The notes beneath the pieces are model-generated. The model was not told the origin of the DNA. It did no database searches and saw nothing but the letters and a program-made list of their open reading frames with translations. Positions 14,833-22,133 of a DNA stretch of 64,000 nt are shown here, piece by piece. A program made the translations under genes and the position numbers. The DNA lies in assembly GCF_052117125.1 (NCBI RefSeq), contig NZ_JBQKJT010000004.1:62001-126000 (forward strand), read 5' to 3'. Source of the DNA: Avoscillospira_A sp052117125 (lineage in GTDB: Bacteria > Bacillota > Clostridia > Oscillospirales > Oscillospiraceae). Position 1 is the first letter of the stretch. Every line of letters begins with the position of its first letter.

Positions 14833-15086
14833 CAGCCCGCGTAGTTGAACATCTCCTGAATCCGCTGGGTGACGGTGGGCATGACGGTGTCGTCCAGCAC
14901 AGCGTACAGACCGGCCAGCACCAGGGCGCCCAGAACGACGGCGATCAGCACCTTGACGGCGGTATCGATGTAGCCCTCGCCGGCGTTGCCGCTGACAGCC
15001 CGGCTGTGGAAGGCGGCGATGGAAGACTTGTAGCTGGCGGCGGTGGTCTTGGCGGTGTTGGCGATGTTCTTAAACAGCTTCTTCAT
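14832..15086 (-). CDS. Flp-type major pilin candidate (DUF6133)
   Basis: 84 residues from ATG 15086 (MKKLFKNIANTAKTTAASYK), with AGGAGG upstream. A long basic leader, then GNAGEGYIDTAVKVLIAVVL: the GEGYID motif directly before a single hydrophobic helix, and a short tail ending FNYAG. Small size, helix and position at the head of the Tad locus identify the major Flp-like pilin. A 9-codon longer frame to 15113 lacks a well-spaced SD. The prepilin peptidase gene follows with overlapping codons. Confidence 0.8.
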   Translation of the reverse strand: MKKLFKNIANTAKTTAASYKSSIAAFHSRAVSGNAGEGYIDTAVKVLIAVVLGALVLAGLYAVLDDTVMPTVTQRIQEMFNYAG

Positions 15087-15202
15087 GAAAAATACCTCCT
15101 GTAAGTAAATCAATTTTGATTGTTTGTGGATGGCTTGATGATGTAGGTTCGGTCACAGTCTTCCTGATGCGGGAGGGCAGCGGCTACGCCCTGACAAGGT
15201 AA

Positions 15203-15231
15203 AGGCCGGACGATGGGCAAACGTCCGGCCT
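15203..15231 (-). terminator. Hairpin after the YodL gene
   Basis: AGGCCGGACG and CGTCCGGCCT form a perfect 10-bp stem with a 9-nt loop; on the minus strand TTTACC follows. It overlaps the stop codon of the YodL gene and separates the accessory block from the Tad operon. The T-run is short, so termination may be partial. Confidence 0.55.
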
Positions 15232-15787
15232 ACATGGTCATTTCAATACATTCTGCTTGCTCCTGACTCTGGCTGAACTGGATGGGACGAAAGCCCACCC
15301 GGTCGCAGTAATAAAACTCGCTGCCGGAAGCGTCGTAAAGCTCCACCACATCGGACAGTGCCATTCGGTATCCCCGGTATCCGGGAGGAGGGCTATCCCT
15401 GCAGATGGCATAGATCCGCTCCAGATCATTGGTTCCCAGATTCCCTTCGAATGCCTGGGTATAGTTGCCGGCATCCGGTTCTCCGAACTTTTTGACCAGA
15501 TCCTCATATCCGATGAAACGCATGGTGACATCCACATCTTTTCGGAGCTGCCAGATGCGGCAGCCCTTCTGCGGCTGACCCAGCTCCTCACCGGGTACCT
15601 CACCGGCAGTCAGGCGGTCGAATACGCCCTCCTCCCACTGGGGAGCCAGGTTCATTCTGGCCAGATAACGGGACAGCTCATCGGTCTGGAACATTTCGTC
15701 CACAACGGCGGTGCTGTCCTTTACATAGCCCACCATATTGCCATAGAAGATCAGGCGGTTTTGGTTGTCTACTGTGAAACGAATCAG
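15230..15787 (-). CDS. YodL-domain protein, apparent CTG start, Met-ended tail
   Basis: 185 residues if started at CTG 15787 (MIRFTVDNQNRLIFYGN). The YodL-type domain is clear: RFIGYEDLVKKFGEPDAGNY, GNLGTNDLERIYAICRD and VVELYDASGSEFYYCDRVGF. The end is ECIEMTM. The first ATG (15736) is 17 codons later and has no SD, while CTG lies 6 nt after GGAGGTGA, whose TGA is an in-frame stop. The same arrangement occurs at prgI. The YodL domain is common in ICE accessory proteins; its biochemical role is not known to me. It is the last gene of the accessory block. Confidence 0.75.
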   Translation of the reverse strand: MIRFTVDNQNRLIFYGNMVGYVKDSTAVVDEMFQTDELSRYLARMNLAPQWEEGVFDRLTAGEVPGEELGQPQKGCRIWQLRKDVDVTMRFIGYEDLVKKFGEPDAGNYTQAFEGNLGTNDLERIYAICRDSPPPGYRGYRMALSDVVELYDASGSEFYYCDRVGFRPIQFSQSQEQAECIEMTM

Positions 15788-15816
15788 GGTGCATCACCTC
15801 CTTCCGGACAACCGGT

Positions 15817-16176
15817 TTACATCTGCTGACTCATAGCCTGCTCGGGAGCGTCGCTTTTCTGCTCCTGCTGCTCCTGGAGCTTCTGCTCGTAAGCGTCGTT
15901 GACCGCCTCCACCAGCGCGGTCCGTGCCTCGGCGGTAATGGCGTGGAAGGTGTCGTTGTATTTGGTTTCGCCATTTTTCTTGTAGGACTCCTGGGGCATG
16001 GAGATGAAGCGCCCCTTGTCGGACTCAATGACCCGGATGCCGTGGACGGCAAAGGCGCCGCCGATGGTGGCGCTGGCATAGGCTTTGGTCTTGAAGTCCC
16101 CATCCACCATACGGTCGATTCGCGCCTCCACCTGGGGCGTGGGGGTTTCCTGCTGCTTTTTCTTCTGTGTTGCCAT
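15817..16176 (-). CDS. spoVG: SpoVG-family protein on the ICE
   Basis: 119 residues. The SpoVG fold is recognisable: VEARIDRMVDGDFKTKAYAS, AFAVHGIRVIESDKGRFISM and PQESYKKNGETKYNDTFHAI, then a helical tail rich in Glu, Gln and Lys that ends AMSQQM. SpoVG proteins bind nucleic acid and regulate sporulation, septation or virulence genes in Firmicutes. A copy on a conjugative element might modulate host or element expression. SD AGGAGA lies upstream. The Met-ended tail is not part of the chromosomal SpoVG family and matches neighbouring ICE proteins. Confidence 0.85.
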   Translation of the reverse strand: MATQKKKQQETPTPQVEARIDRMVDGDFKTKAYASATIGGAFAVHGIRVIESDKGRFISMPQESYKKNGETKYNDTFHAITAEARTALVEAVNDAYEQKLQEQQEQKSDAPEQAMSQQM

Positions 16177-16198
16177 GTGACAAATCTCCTTTCTTTCT

Positions 16199-16924
16199 TT
16201 ACATGGATGGATGACTCATTTCGAGACCGGCGGGCGATTCCTGCCGGAGTTGCTCCAGCCGCTCTCTGGCCCAGTCGGGCAGATGCTCCTCCCGGAGAAT
16301 GCCGATAAAGTCGCTGCGGTTCCAGCGTGTCTGCTCTCCATCGCCAAGACAGGTGGCGTATACCGCTCTGCCTGCGGCGGTGGGGACGCAGCCAAAGCCG
16401 CCGGTGGCCAGCCAGAGCTGATTTTCCGGCGCCCAGCAGGACTCCTTCAGTGTGAACGGACTCATGACCAGCACCTTGCCCTCCAGATTTTGGCCGGTCA
16501 TATCGTCGCACTGGGAGCCGGTGAACAGCTTCAGCTCTGCCTGTGCCTTGCGGAAGTCGTTGACGAAGCCGTCCAGCACGGCGGGGTGGCTCTCCACGGT
16601 AAACTCATAATTGCGGTCGCTGGGCGGGATGAAGGTGGAGGCGGCCCACGCTTTGTTTTGCGGGCTGAATCGTCCGTCGTACTGCTTTTGCTGAAGCGTG
16701 GCGGACAGCACCCACCCCACACGTTTGAATCCGAAATTATCGATGACACTTCTGGCGCAGTCACGGTCCAGGTGCATCCCATCAAAGCCCCGGCGGATGG
16801 ATTCCTCGATGGCCTGCTTACAGGCGATGTTCTCCAAGTGGCTTGCCCGCCAGAGGGCCACCTCGTTTTGCCGTTTGGCCTCGGCGAAGGAACTGAGATA
16901 GAGGTAGGCGTGGTCTTTAGTCAT
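16199..16924 (-). CDS. DUF3849 protein with Met-ended tail
   Basis: 241 residues from ATG 16924 (MTKDHAYLYLSSFAEAKRQN), overlapping the stop of the upstream gene; a TTG six codons earlier is an alternative. The DUF3849 pattern is evident: WRASHLENIACKQAIEESIR, FDGMHLDRDCARSVIDNFGF and WVLSATLQQKQYDGRFS. The second half (LEGKVLVMSPFTLKESCWAP, FGCVPTAAGRAVYATCLGDG) is also conserved in ICE proteins. It ends LEMSHPSM. Soluble; no known enzyme motif. Function unknown. It belongs to the accessory operon with the adenine methyltransferase. Confidence 0.75.
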   Translation of the reverse strand: MTKDHAYLYLSSFAEAKRQNEVALWRASHLENIACKQAIEESIRRGFDGMHLDRDCARSVIDNFGFKRVGWVLSATLQQKQYDGRFSPQNKAWAASTFIPPSDRNYEFTVESHPAVLDGFVNDFRKAQAELKLFTGSQCDDMTGQNLEGKVLVMSPFTLKESCWAPENQLWLATGGFGCVPTAAGRAVYATCLGDGEQTRWNRSDFIGILREEHLPDWARERLEQLRQESPAGLEMSHPSM

Positions 16925-17360
16925 TGGCTTTCCCACTTTCAAGGATCGCCTTGGTCAGCGCATCGCTCCATGTGGTCTTGTGGTCATCGGATACCACCAG
17001 AACAGCGCCGTCCACGCTGAACACACAGAGGTTATCGTACAGGATGCCGGCATCCGCAAAGGCTTCGGCGGGGATGGGGAGCATATCTTCATCGCAGCCG
17101 TGGCAGCCGTCGCACATATCCCCATCGTCCTCCTGGGCCTCCCAGTCGGCCAGCATATCCTCCATCAGGCTGTGGGCCAGTCGCAGCAGAGTTGTCGTGG
17201 CGGCAGCCTTCTCCGCAGGCTCCATCTCCTGCTTGAGCAGGACGATGGCGTTTTCCAGGGTGTGCAGCTCCAGCGTTTCCTCCCTGTCCAGCCCGCTTAA
17301 GGTCAGGGCGGCGGGCTGGATGACGGCCTTGCCGTCGCTTGTGTACTTGATAAATGTCAT
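16917..17360 (-). CDS. Acidic protein with a Cys-rich motif, unknown function
   Basis: 147 residues from ATG 17360 (MTFIKYTSDGKAVIQPAALT), 7 nt after AGGAGG; an ATG two codons earlier is too close to the SD. The N-terminal ~20 residues resemble a short strand pair as in AbrB-like folds. A helix follows (ENAIVLLKQEMEPAEKAAAT), then DMCDGCHGCDEDM, a possible metal site, and VVSDDHKTTWSDALTKAILE. No Met-rich tail. I do not recognise a family. It is immediately downstream of the Dam-type methyltransferase (stop and start within 4 bp) and overlaps the DUF3849 start. Confidence 0.55.
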   Translation of the reverse strand: MTFIKYTSDGKAVIQPAALTLSGLDREETLELHTLENAIVLLKQEMEPAEKAAATTTLLRLAHSLMEDMLADWEAQEDDGDMCDGCHGCDEDMLPIPAEAFADAGILYDNLCVFSVDGAVLVVSDDHKTTWSDALTKAILESGKAND

Positions 17361-17362
17361 GT

Positions 17363-18343
17363 TCATTCCTCCTGTTTGAGTTCTTTTGTGGGTTCATGGA
17401 TCAGGGTGTATTTTCCCTCCTCCTCATCCGCGGCAGACAGGTTGAAAAGGTTGAGCTGCCAATGCCTTGCGGAATTGTGGCGGCGGGGGTCGTAATTGGT
17501 GATGACGATCTCCTCATACTCGCTTCCGGCCTTCTGCGACATGCTGTTGGGGCGAGTGGTGTGGAAGATGTAAAACTCCTTGTACAGCTCCACGATGAAG
17601 GGGCAGTAGTTGTAGGACACCATCACATACCCCTGGCACTCCAGAAGGGCGTCGTGGAGGCGCTGATGATCTTCCTTGGGAAACACCGCCGCATAACAGT
17701 CCTCCGCATCGTAATAGGGCGGATCAAAATACAGAAATGCGTCTGGCCGGTCGTACTGACGGGCGACCTCCACACAGTCCTTGTTTTCGATGACGACATT
17801 TGCCAGCCTGCGGGAGCACTCCCAAATCAGGTAGAAGAAACGGCGGATGTCGCAGGATTTTCCGGCAAAGGACTTGGCACCGCCGCTGAAGCTGTATCGG
17901 ATCAGCTTGAAAAAGTCGGCGGCCCGCCGCACATCGCCGCGAGGCGCCCGTTCCAGCATCATCCTTCGGATGGTCTCGGCATCCGGCGGCTCCAGATACC
18001 GCTCCGTCAGCTCCATCTCCTCGTCCAGATAGTCATCGGTGAATTCCTCTTTGGAGAAGAACTTATACAGCACATTGAAATCGTCGCGTGTATTCAGCGG
18101 CAGAAAACCCAACTCCAGCAGAAGCGCCATGGTCCTGTTTTTGACACAGCAGAACAGGTTGGTCAGGTCACTGTTGAAGTCGTTGTAGACCTCCATACAT
18201 CCCGGCTGGATGGGGCGGCTCAGGGTCACTGTGCCGCTGCCGCCGAACACATCAATAAACCGGGAATACCGCGAGGGAGACAGCTTTCGGATCAGCCACA
18301 GCAGCTTGCTTTTACCGCCCACCCAGGGGATGAAGCTTTTCAA
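17363..18343 (-). CDS. D12-class (Dam-type) adenine-N6 DNA methyltransferase
   Basis: 326 residues. Motif X PWVGGKSKL (6-14), motif I FIDVFGGSGTVTL (~29-41) and motif IV FDPPYY (~210) are intact, in the order of the alpha/Dam class. Expected reaction: N6-adenine methylation by SAM. No restriction endonuclease gene adjoins it, so it is probably an orphan protective or regulatory methylase of the ICE. It starts at TTG 18343, overlapping the stop of the winged-helix-like gene, with GGCGGTGA upstream. Confidence 0.85.
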   Translation of the reverse strand: MKSFIPWVGGKSKLLWLIRKLSPSRYSRFIDVFGGSGTVTLSRPIQPGCMEVYNDFNSDLTNLFCCVKNRTMALLLELGFLPLNTRDDFNVLYKFFSKEEFTDDYLDEEMELTERYLEPPDAETIRRMMLERAPRGDVRRAADFFKLIRYSFSGGAKSFAGKSCDIRRFFYLIWECSRRLANVVIENKDCVEVARQYDRPDAFLYFDPPYYDAEDCYAAVFPKEDHQRLHDALLECQGYVMVSYNYCPFIVELYKEFYIFHTTRPNSMSQKAGSEYEEIVITNYDPRRHNSARHWQLNLFNLSAADEEEGKYTLIHEPTKELKQEE

Positions 18344-18678
18344 GCGGTATCACCGCCCTCCAGCGGAAGGGATATCTGTCCGCTGTCGATGGATTGCTCC
18401 AGCGCCTTGGTGAGACCGCGTTCCGCGTGGGCGATCTTCTTGATCCGGCTCCGGAGCTGCCGGATCGTTCTGCGCAGTTCTTCCTCAGTACCGGCGTAAT
18501 AATAGCCGGAAGCCGAGCTGCAGATGGGGACGCCATCCCCACGCAGGCTGTTGATCAACCGGCGCAGGTCGGGGCCGCGGATCTGGAAAGCTGCCTCCAG
18601 CTCCCGGCTGGATACGACCCTTTCCGCTCCCTTGTGATAGGTCTTCAGGTACGCAGCGATGGGGTTTGTCGTGGTCAT
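18340..18678 (-). CDS. Small winged-helix-like DNA-binding protein
   Basis: 112 residues with SD AAAGGAG. Residues ~20-65 show the helix-turn-helix/wing pattern: VVSSRELEAAFQIRGPDLRR, LINSLRGDGVPICSSASGYY. A coiled helix follows (EEELRRTIRQLRSRIKKIAH). Phage and ICE proteins of this type are often encoded upstream of methyltransferases. Likely role: regulator of the methyltransferase operon, of which it is the first gene, beginning just after a terminator. The exact family is not certain. Confidence 0.65.
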   Translation of the reverse strand: MTTTNPIAAYLKTYHKGAERVVSSRELEAAFQIRGPDLRRLINSLRGDGVPICSSASGYYYAGTEEELRRTIRQLRSRIKKIAHAERGLTKALEQSIDSGQISLPLEGGDTA

Positions 18679-18716
18679 GCGGGCTCCTTTCCGGGGCTGT
18701 CACCCGAAAAGAGCGC

Positions 18717-18759
18717 AAAAAATCAGGGGCCGTTTGTCCCTTTCGGGTAACGGCCCCTG
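18717..18759 (-). terminator. Rho-independent terminator after the ArdA-like operon
   Basis: On the minus strand CAGGGGCCGTT and the complementary AACGGCCCCTG-type arm form an ~11-bp stem, followed by ATTTTTTG. It lies after gene 18828-19868 and before the winged-helix gene, so it ends the ArdA-like operon and separates it from the methyltransferase operon. Confidence 0.85.
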
Positions 18760-18827
18760 TGGTGTTCAGGCTATTTCATTTCTTATTTCATCACCTCCGT
18801 TGCGGCGGCTGGTCTGTGGGTGGCTTT

Positions 18828-19868
18828 TCACATGGACATGGTCGGCTCCATATCCGGCTGACTGTACTCATAGACCAGCTCTGTGCCGTTCCAGGATACG
18901 AAGCCATGCGCAGCGGCGGACAGACCCATGTTCTTCATCCTCTGGTTGGCATACCCCTCCGCATCAAAGCAGGAGGCAAGCAGCTCGTCCCTGGGGTATA
19001 CGCCGTCCCGTTTCGCCAGCTCTTTTCCGAAATCGGCGAGTTCCATGTCACGGGGCATGAAGTGATAGCAGTGGAGGTTCTGTGCCAGATCCAGGGCGTA
19101 ATCCAGACGGTGGCAATCCTCCAGCTCCATCACAGCCTGCCATTTATCCAGCCACTGGGGTCCTCCCTGCCCCTGTTCCGCCCAGACATAGCCGAAGTCG
19201 ATGGCGTGACGGACGAGTTCCGCTGCGGAGCCGTACTGAGAGAGGATGTCCTTCAGCTGCGGGAGGCAGCAGCCCACATCCACAGCAATGCACTCGCTCA
19301 AAGACTCCACCTCCAGTGCGTCCAGCGCCAGGAGAAGCTCGTCCGGGTGTGCGGCATCCATATACTCGCCGGTGTCCGGGAATCCCACCCACACGCCGTC
19401 CGTATTGAAGCGGCTTGCCAGCCTGACTCGGATACCGTAGTCGCCTTTGTCGGGATTCAGCGTCGGGGCGCCATCCAGAAACGGATCGATCAGGGAGGTG
19501 ACCCTGATGAAGTGCCCGTCGCAGAAGGTGTTCCCACCTTTCTGGCGGTAAGCTGCCCCCACTTTCTCCGGGTCAAGAAATGCACGTGCCTGGGAGGCAG
19601 GGCGCTGGATCTGTTCCATGATAAATTTGCCAAGTCGGGCATCGTCCCCGGCGCCGTAGAACAGGTCGTAGTGATCCAATTGACTGGCAATCAGCATCAC
19701 ATCGCAGGTCATCCTCGGCTGCTCGATCTGCATGGCCCCTCGGAACAGGAGACTTTCTTTGACCGTCATGTTCTCGAACCGCCGCTCCAGCCAGTCGTGC
19801 TGGGACTTGGTCATTTCAAAGCCGTCCAGGAGATCAAGGAGCCGCCTGGTTTGCCGATTTGCCATCAC
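18828..19868 (-). CDS. ArdA-like antirestriction-type protein 1
   Basis: 346 residues. Two related halves: residues ~15-125 (LERRFENMTVKESLLFRGAM, ARLGKFIMEQIQRPASQARA, AAYRQKGGNTFCDGHFI) and ~230-330 (LDLAQNLHCYHFMPRDMELA, FGKELAKRDGVYPRDELLAS, AHGFVSWNG). Between them is an alpha/beta segment with PDELLLALDALEVESLSECI. The same plan recurs in three nearby genes and resembles the ArdA family, whose members mimic DNA and block type I restriction enzymes. The protein is acidic and ends EPTMSM. Start GTG 19868 overlaps the upstream stop. This is the most diverged of the four copies. Confidence 0.6.
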   Translation of the reverse strand: MMANRQTRRLLDLLDGFEMTKSQHDWLERRFENMTVKESLLFRGAMQIEQPRMTCDVMLIASQLDHYDLFYGAGDDARLGKFIMEQIQRPASQARAFLDPEKVGAAYRQKGGNTFCDGHFIRVTSLIDPFLDGAPTLNPDKGDYGIRVRLASRFNTDGVWVGFPDTGEYMDAAHPDELLLALDALEVESLSECIAVDVGCCLPQLKDILSQYGSAAELVRHAIDFGYVWAEQGQGGPQWLDKWQAVMELEDCHRLDYALDLAQNLHCYHFMPRDMELADFGKELAKRDGVYPRDELLASCFDAEGYANQRMKNMGLSAAAHGFVSWNGTELVYEYSQPDMEPTMSM

Positions 19869-21043
19869 ATCATCTCCATTCCGGCCTTCTCTGCCTGCAT
19901 TTCTTCGCTGCGGATCGGCTCGCCATCCCTGCGCTGGACCAGCCCATAGGGGGTCAGCAGTGCGTTGTTTGACGCCATGACATCCTTGCCGTAGCTGTAG
20001 AGGACAATGTGCTTTTGCAAAATAGACCGGGAATGCTCATCCACAATGAAGCGAAGCTCCTCTACGGCCACCTCCTCGGGGGTCCGCTGATCCGGCTCGA
20101 TCAGGTAGTCATCCAGATTTTCCGCAATTCGGACAGCGGCAGCGATATCGTGACAATCCGCCGCAAGGATAACCGCCTTGTATGTGGAGAGGTCTCCTTG
20201 CGCGACCATCTCCTTGAAGCATTTGGCCAACTCGTTCAGTTCGTGAACATCATTGCAGTCCATGCTTTCCAGAAGCGCGGGCATCGCGCTGTCCTCCACC
20301 TGGACAGACATTTCCGACCATGAGGCGCCTCCGTAAGCCTCCAGAACAGCGTCCAGCCGTTCCTGCGTAGCGGGCAGATCCAGGCACATCCTGTTGTCCG
20401 GCTGCTCATCGGAGTGGGAGGGACACTTGCCGACCGTCAGGCGGATGCCATATTCCGGCGCTTCGGGGATCAAGGCCAGGCTGTCATATACCTGCTTCAG
20501 CTCGTTGTGCTGCGTGACATAACCACCGTTTGCAAAGACGCCGCCCTCCTCAAATCGGGCGTTTCTGCCGAGCTTCTCAAAGTCCAGGTACTCGAAGATG
20601 GGGTCGGGGACTTTGTCAAGTGCGGGGATGAAATCATTCTCGGCGTAGAATCTGCCCAGCTGCTCATCCGTTGAGGCGTTGACCACGTGGCAGCAGTCTG
20701 TGCTGTAGGCCAGATCGATCATGGTGGCAACACTGATGGGGCCGTACTTTTTGGCCACCTCCATGTTGAACAGCCCTTCAAAGGCAGTCTTTTCTCTGCC
20801 GTTCATCTGTCCCAGACAGGTTGCCAAAGCGTTAAGCTGATAGAGATCGCATTCATGGGCCAAATGGTCTTGCAGGAAGACAAAGCCATGGTGTTCGAGG
20901 AATTCCCATCTCGGCTTTTCGCCCAGCGTCATCTGAAGCTTGTCCAGCGCATCCAGAAGGCCGTAGTAGGTAGCCGGAAGCTCCAGCTCGCACCACCGGT
21001 TCGTCTTCTCCCCGAACAGCTCCACACGAAACACTTTATCCAA
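19865..21043 (-). CDS. ArdA-like antirestriction-type protein 2
   Basis: 392 residues, strongly acidic. N-terminal strand-rich part with ELPATYYGLLDALDKLQMTL; ArdA-like domain A from ~65 (DLYQLNALATCLGQMNGREK, FEYLDFEKLGRNARFEEGGV, FANGGYV); spacer with LPATQERLDAVLEAYGG; domain B from ~255 (CNDVHELNELAKCFKEMVAQ, RIAENLDDYLIEPDQRTPEE, LTPYGLVQRRDG). LNxLAxxL and AENLD motifs are shared with genes 23408 and 24526. It ends KAGMEMM. The start is TTG 21043 with GGGAGGG 7 nt upstream, overlapping the stop of the DUF4314 gene. Confidence 0.65.
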   Translation of the reverse strand: MDKVFRVELFGEKTNRWCELELPATYYGLLDALDKLQMTLGEKPRWEFLEHHGFVFLQDHLAHECDLYQLNALATCLGQMNGREKTAFEGLFNMEVAKKYGPISVATMIDLAYSTDCCHVVNASTDEQLGRFYAENDFIPALDKVPDPIFEYLDFEKLGRNARFEEGGVFANGGYVTQHNELKQVYDSLALIPEAPEYGIRLTVGKCPSHSDEQPDNRMCLDLPATQERLDAVLEAYGGASWSEMSVQVEDSAMPALLESMDCNDVHELNELAKCFKEMVAQGDLSTYKAVILAADCHDIAAAVRIAENLDDYLIEPDQRTPEEVAVEELRFIVDEHSRSILQKHIVLYSYGKDVMASNNALLTPYGLVQRRDGEPIRSEEMQAEKAGMEMM

Positions 21044-22133
21044 GGGTCATCCCTCCCATCGTCGTTCCATGCTCCATATCATTCGCCTCGTCCGGGGGAC
21101 AAGGCTCACTCATTTTGCCGGAACTCCTCTCCCCACCGAACCCGCTGTGCCGGGCTTCGGCGGGGGCCCCGGTTTGTACATAGTCTTCCTGGTACTTGGC
21201 GGGGTCAGCGCCGGGGGCATCCCAGCCGCACATACTGCCCACCTCCATGGCCTGCCGCTGAATGGGGCTGACTCCCAGTTTTTCGTTCAGCTCGTCCGCC
21301 AGCTCCACATTTTTCTCCTTGTCGCCGGTGTCCCAATCGGAGGGGTAGTAGCCGGTCTCGCCCCGGCGGATGCAGATGAGATCGCCGGTGGACCTGAGGG
21401 TGGAGAAGCACATCTCCGGCAGGCCGTCTGCCACTCTGGGCGCGAACTGCTCCGCCTCGGTTCGGATGTCCCAATTGTCCTCCATGCTCCACAGGTGGAC
21501 ATACAGCTCGTCGTCGCCGACGCAGATCTCCCGCTGTTCGAAACCCTCGCCCCAGCCATCCGAGGCCTGGCCGGAGACGTACTCCTTCAGGGTGGTCAGA
21601 TCTTCCGGGGTGAGGGCGCCGACCACCCGGCACTCAGCCACGCCCCATAGCCGGCCGTTCCGCTCCTCGACGGTGAACACGGCGGATTTGACCTTCTGGT
21701 TGACGCTGTCATCCTTGCCATACCAGTGCATGATGCCGCTCTCGGCTTCTTCCGGCATCCGGTTGTTGATCAGGGCTCTGAGGATCTCGCCCTCATAGCA
21801 CCGCAGCAGCCTTCCGTCCAGCGGGGTGCTGTCGTCCTCCATCTCCCCATACTCGTTGCGGGTGTAGAGATCGGCGGTCAGGGGCATATACAGCTTCAGG
21901 GTGGTGGGCTCGGGCGGCAGAACGGTGAAGCTGTCCTCACCGATGATCAGCGCCAGGGTTCTGCCGTTGTCCCACTTCATGTGGAACTGCCCAGCATCGT
22001 CGATGTAGTCCAGAGTCCCTGTGCTGCCCGGCTCCAGCGGGGCATACGGGTCTTTCATCTCTCTGAGCTTGATCCTCGAACCTGCGGGGAACTGTTCCCG
22101 CAGGAAGTCCAGCCATTCTTTTGGTGCTGACAT
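21036..22133 (-). CDS. DUF4314 protein with Met-rich tail
   Basis: 365 residues. Residues ~8-75 form the DUF4314 domain: LREQFPAGSRIKLREMKDPY, GSTGTLDYIDDAGQFHMKWD, GRTLALIIGEDSF. A conserved central region follows (LRCYEGEILRALINNRMPEE) with LNEKLGVSPIQRQAMEVGSM near the end. The low-complexity C-terminus encodes the second copy of the 47-nt hairpin repeat and ends TTMGGMTLG. After the hairpin, SD-like AGAGGAG lies 10 nt before an in-frame ATG (21110), so a 25-residue tail peptide could be made separately. Unknown function. SD GGGAGG precedes ATG 22133. Confidence 0.7.
   Translation of the reverse strand: MSAPKEWLDFLREQFPAGSRIKLREMKDPYAPLEPGSTGTLDYIDDAGQFHMKWDNGRTLALIIGEDSFTVLPPEPTTLKLYMPLTADLYTRNEYGEMEDDSTPLDGRLLRCYEGEILRALINNRMPEEAESGIMHWYGKDDSVNQKVKSAVFTVEERNGRLWGVAECRVVGALTPEDLTTLKEYVSGQASDGWGEGFEQREICVGDDELYVHLWSMEDNWDIRTEAEQFAPRVADGLPEMCFSTLRSTGDLICIRRGETGYYPSDWDTGDKEKNVELADELNEKLGVSPIQRQAMEVGSMCGWDAPGADPAKYQEDYVQTGAPAEARHSGFGGERSSGKMSEPCPPDEANDMEHGTTMGGMTLG
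21124..21170. repeat. 47-nt hairpin repeat, copy 2
   Basis: Second copy of the element at 4180-4226. Thirty-nine of 47 positions are identical and the length is the same. Stem positions 2/24 and 3/23 of the inner arm have changed together (A-T to C-G, C-G to G-C). Here it is translated in a different frame from copy 1, as the low-complexity C-terminal part of the DUF4314 protein, which argues that the DNA or RNA structure is what is conserved. Confidence 0.75.

Noticed and set aside
18790..18827. Strong SD (GGAGGTGAT) downstream of ArdA-like gene 1 as the start of a gene
   Set aside because: The ATG that follows is closed after two codons and no other frame is open; probably a remnant.
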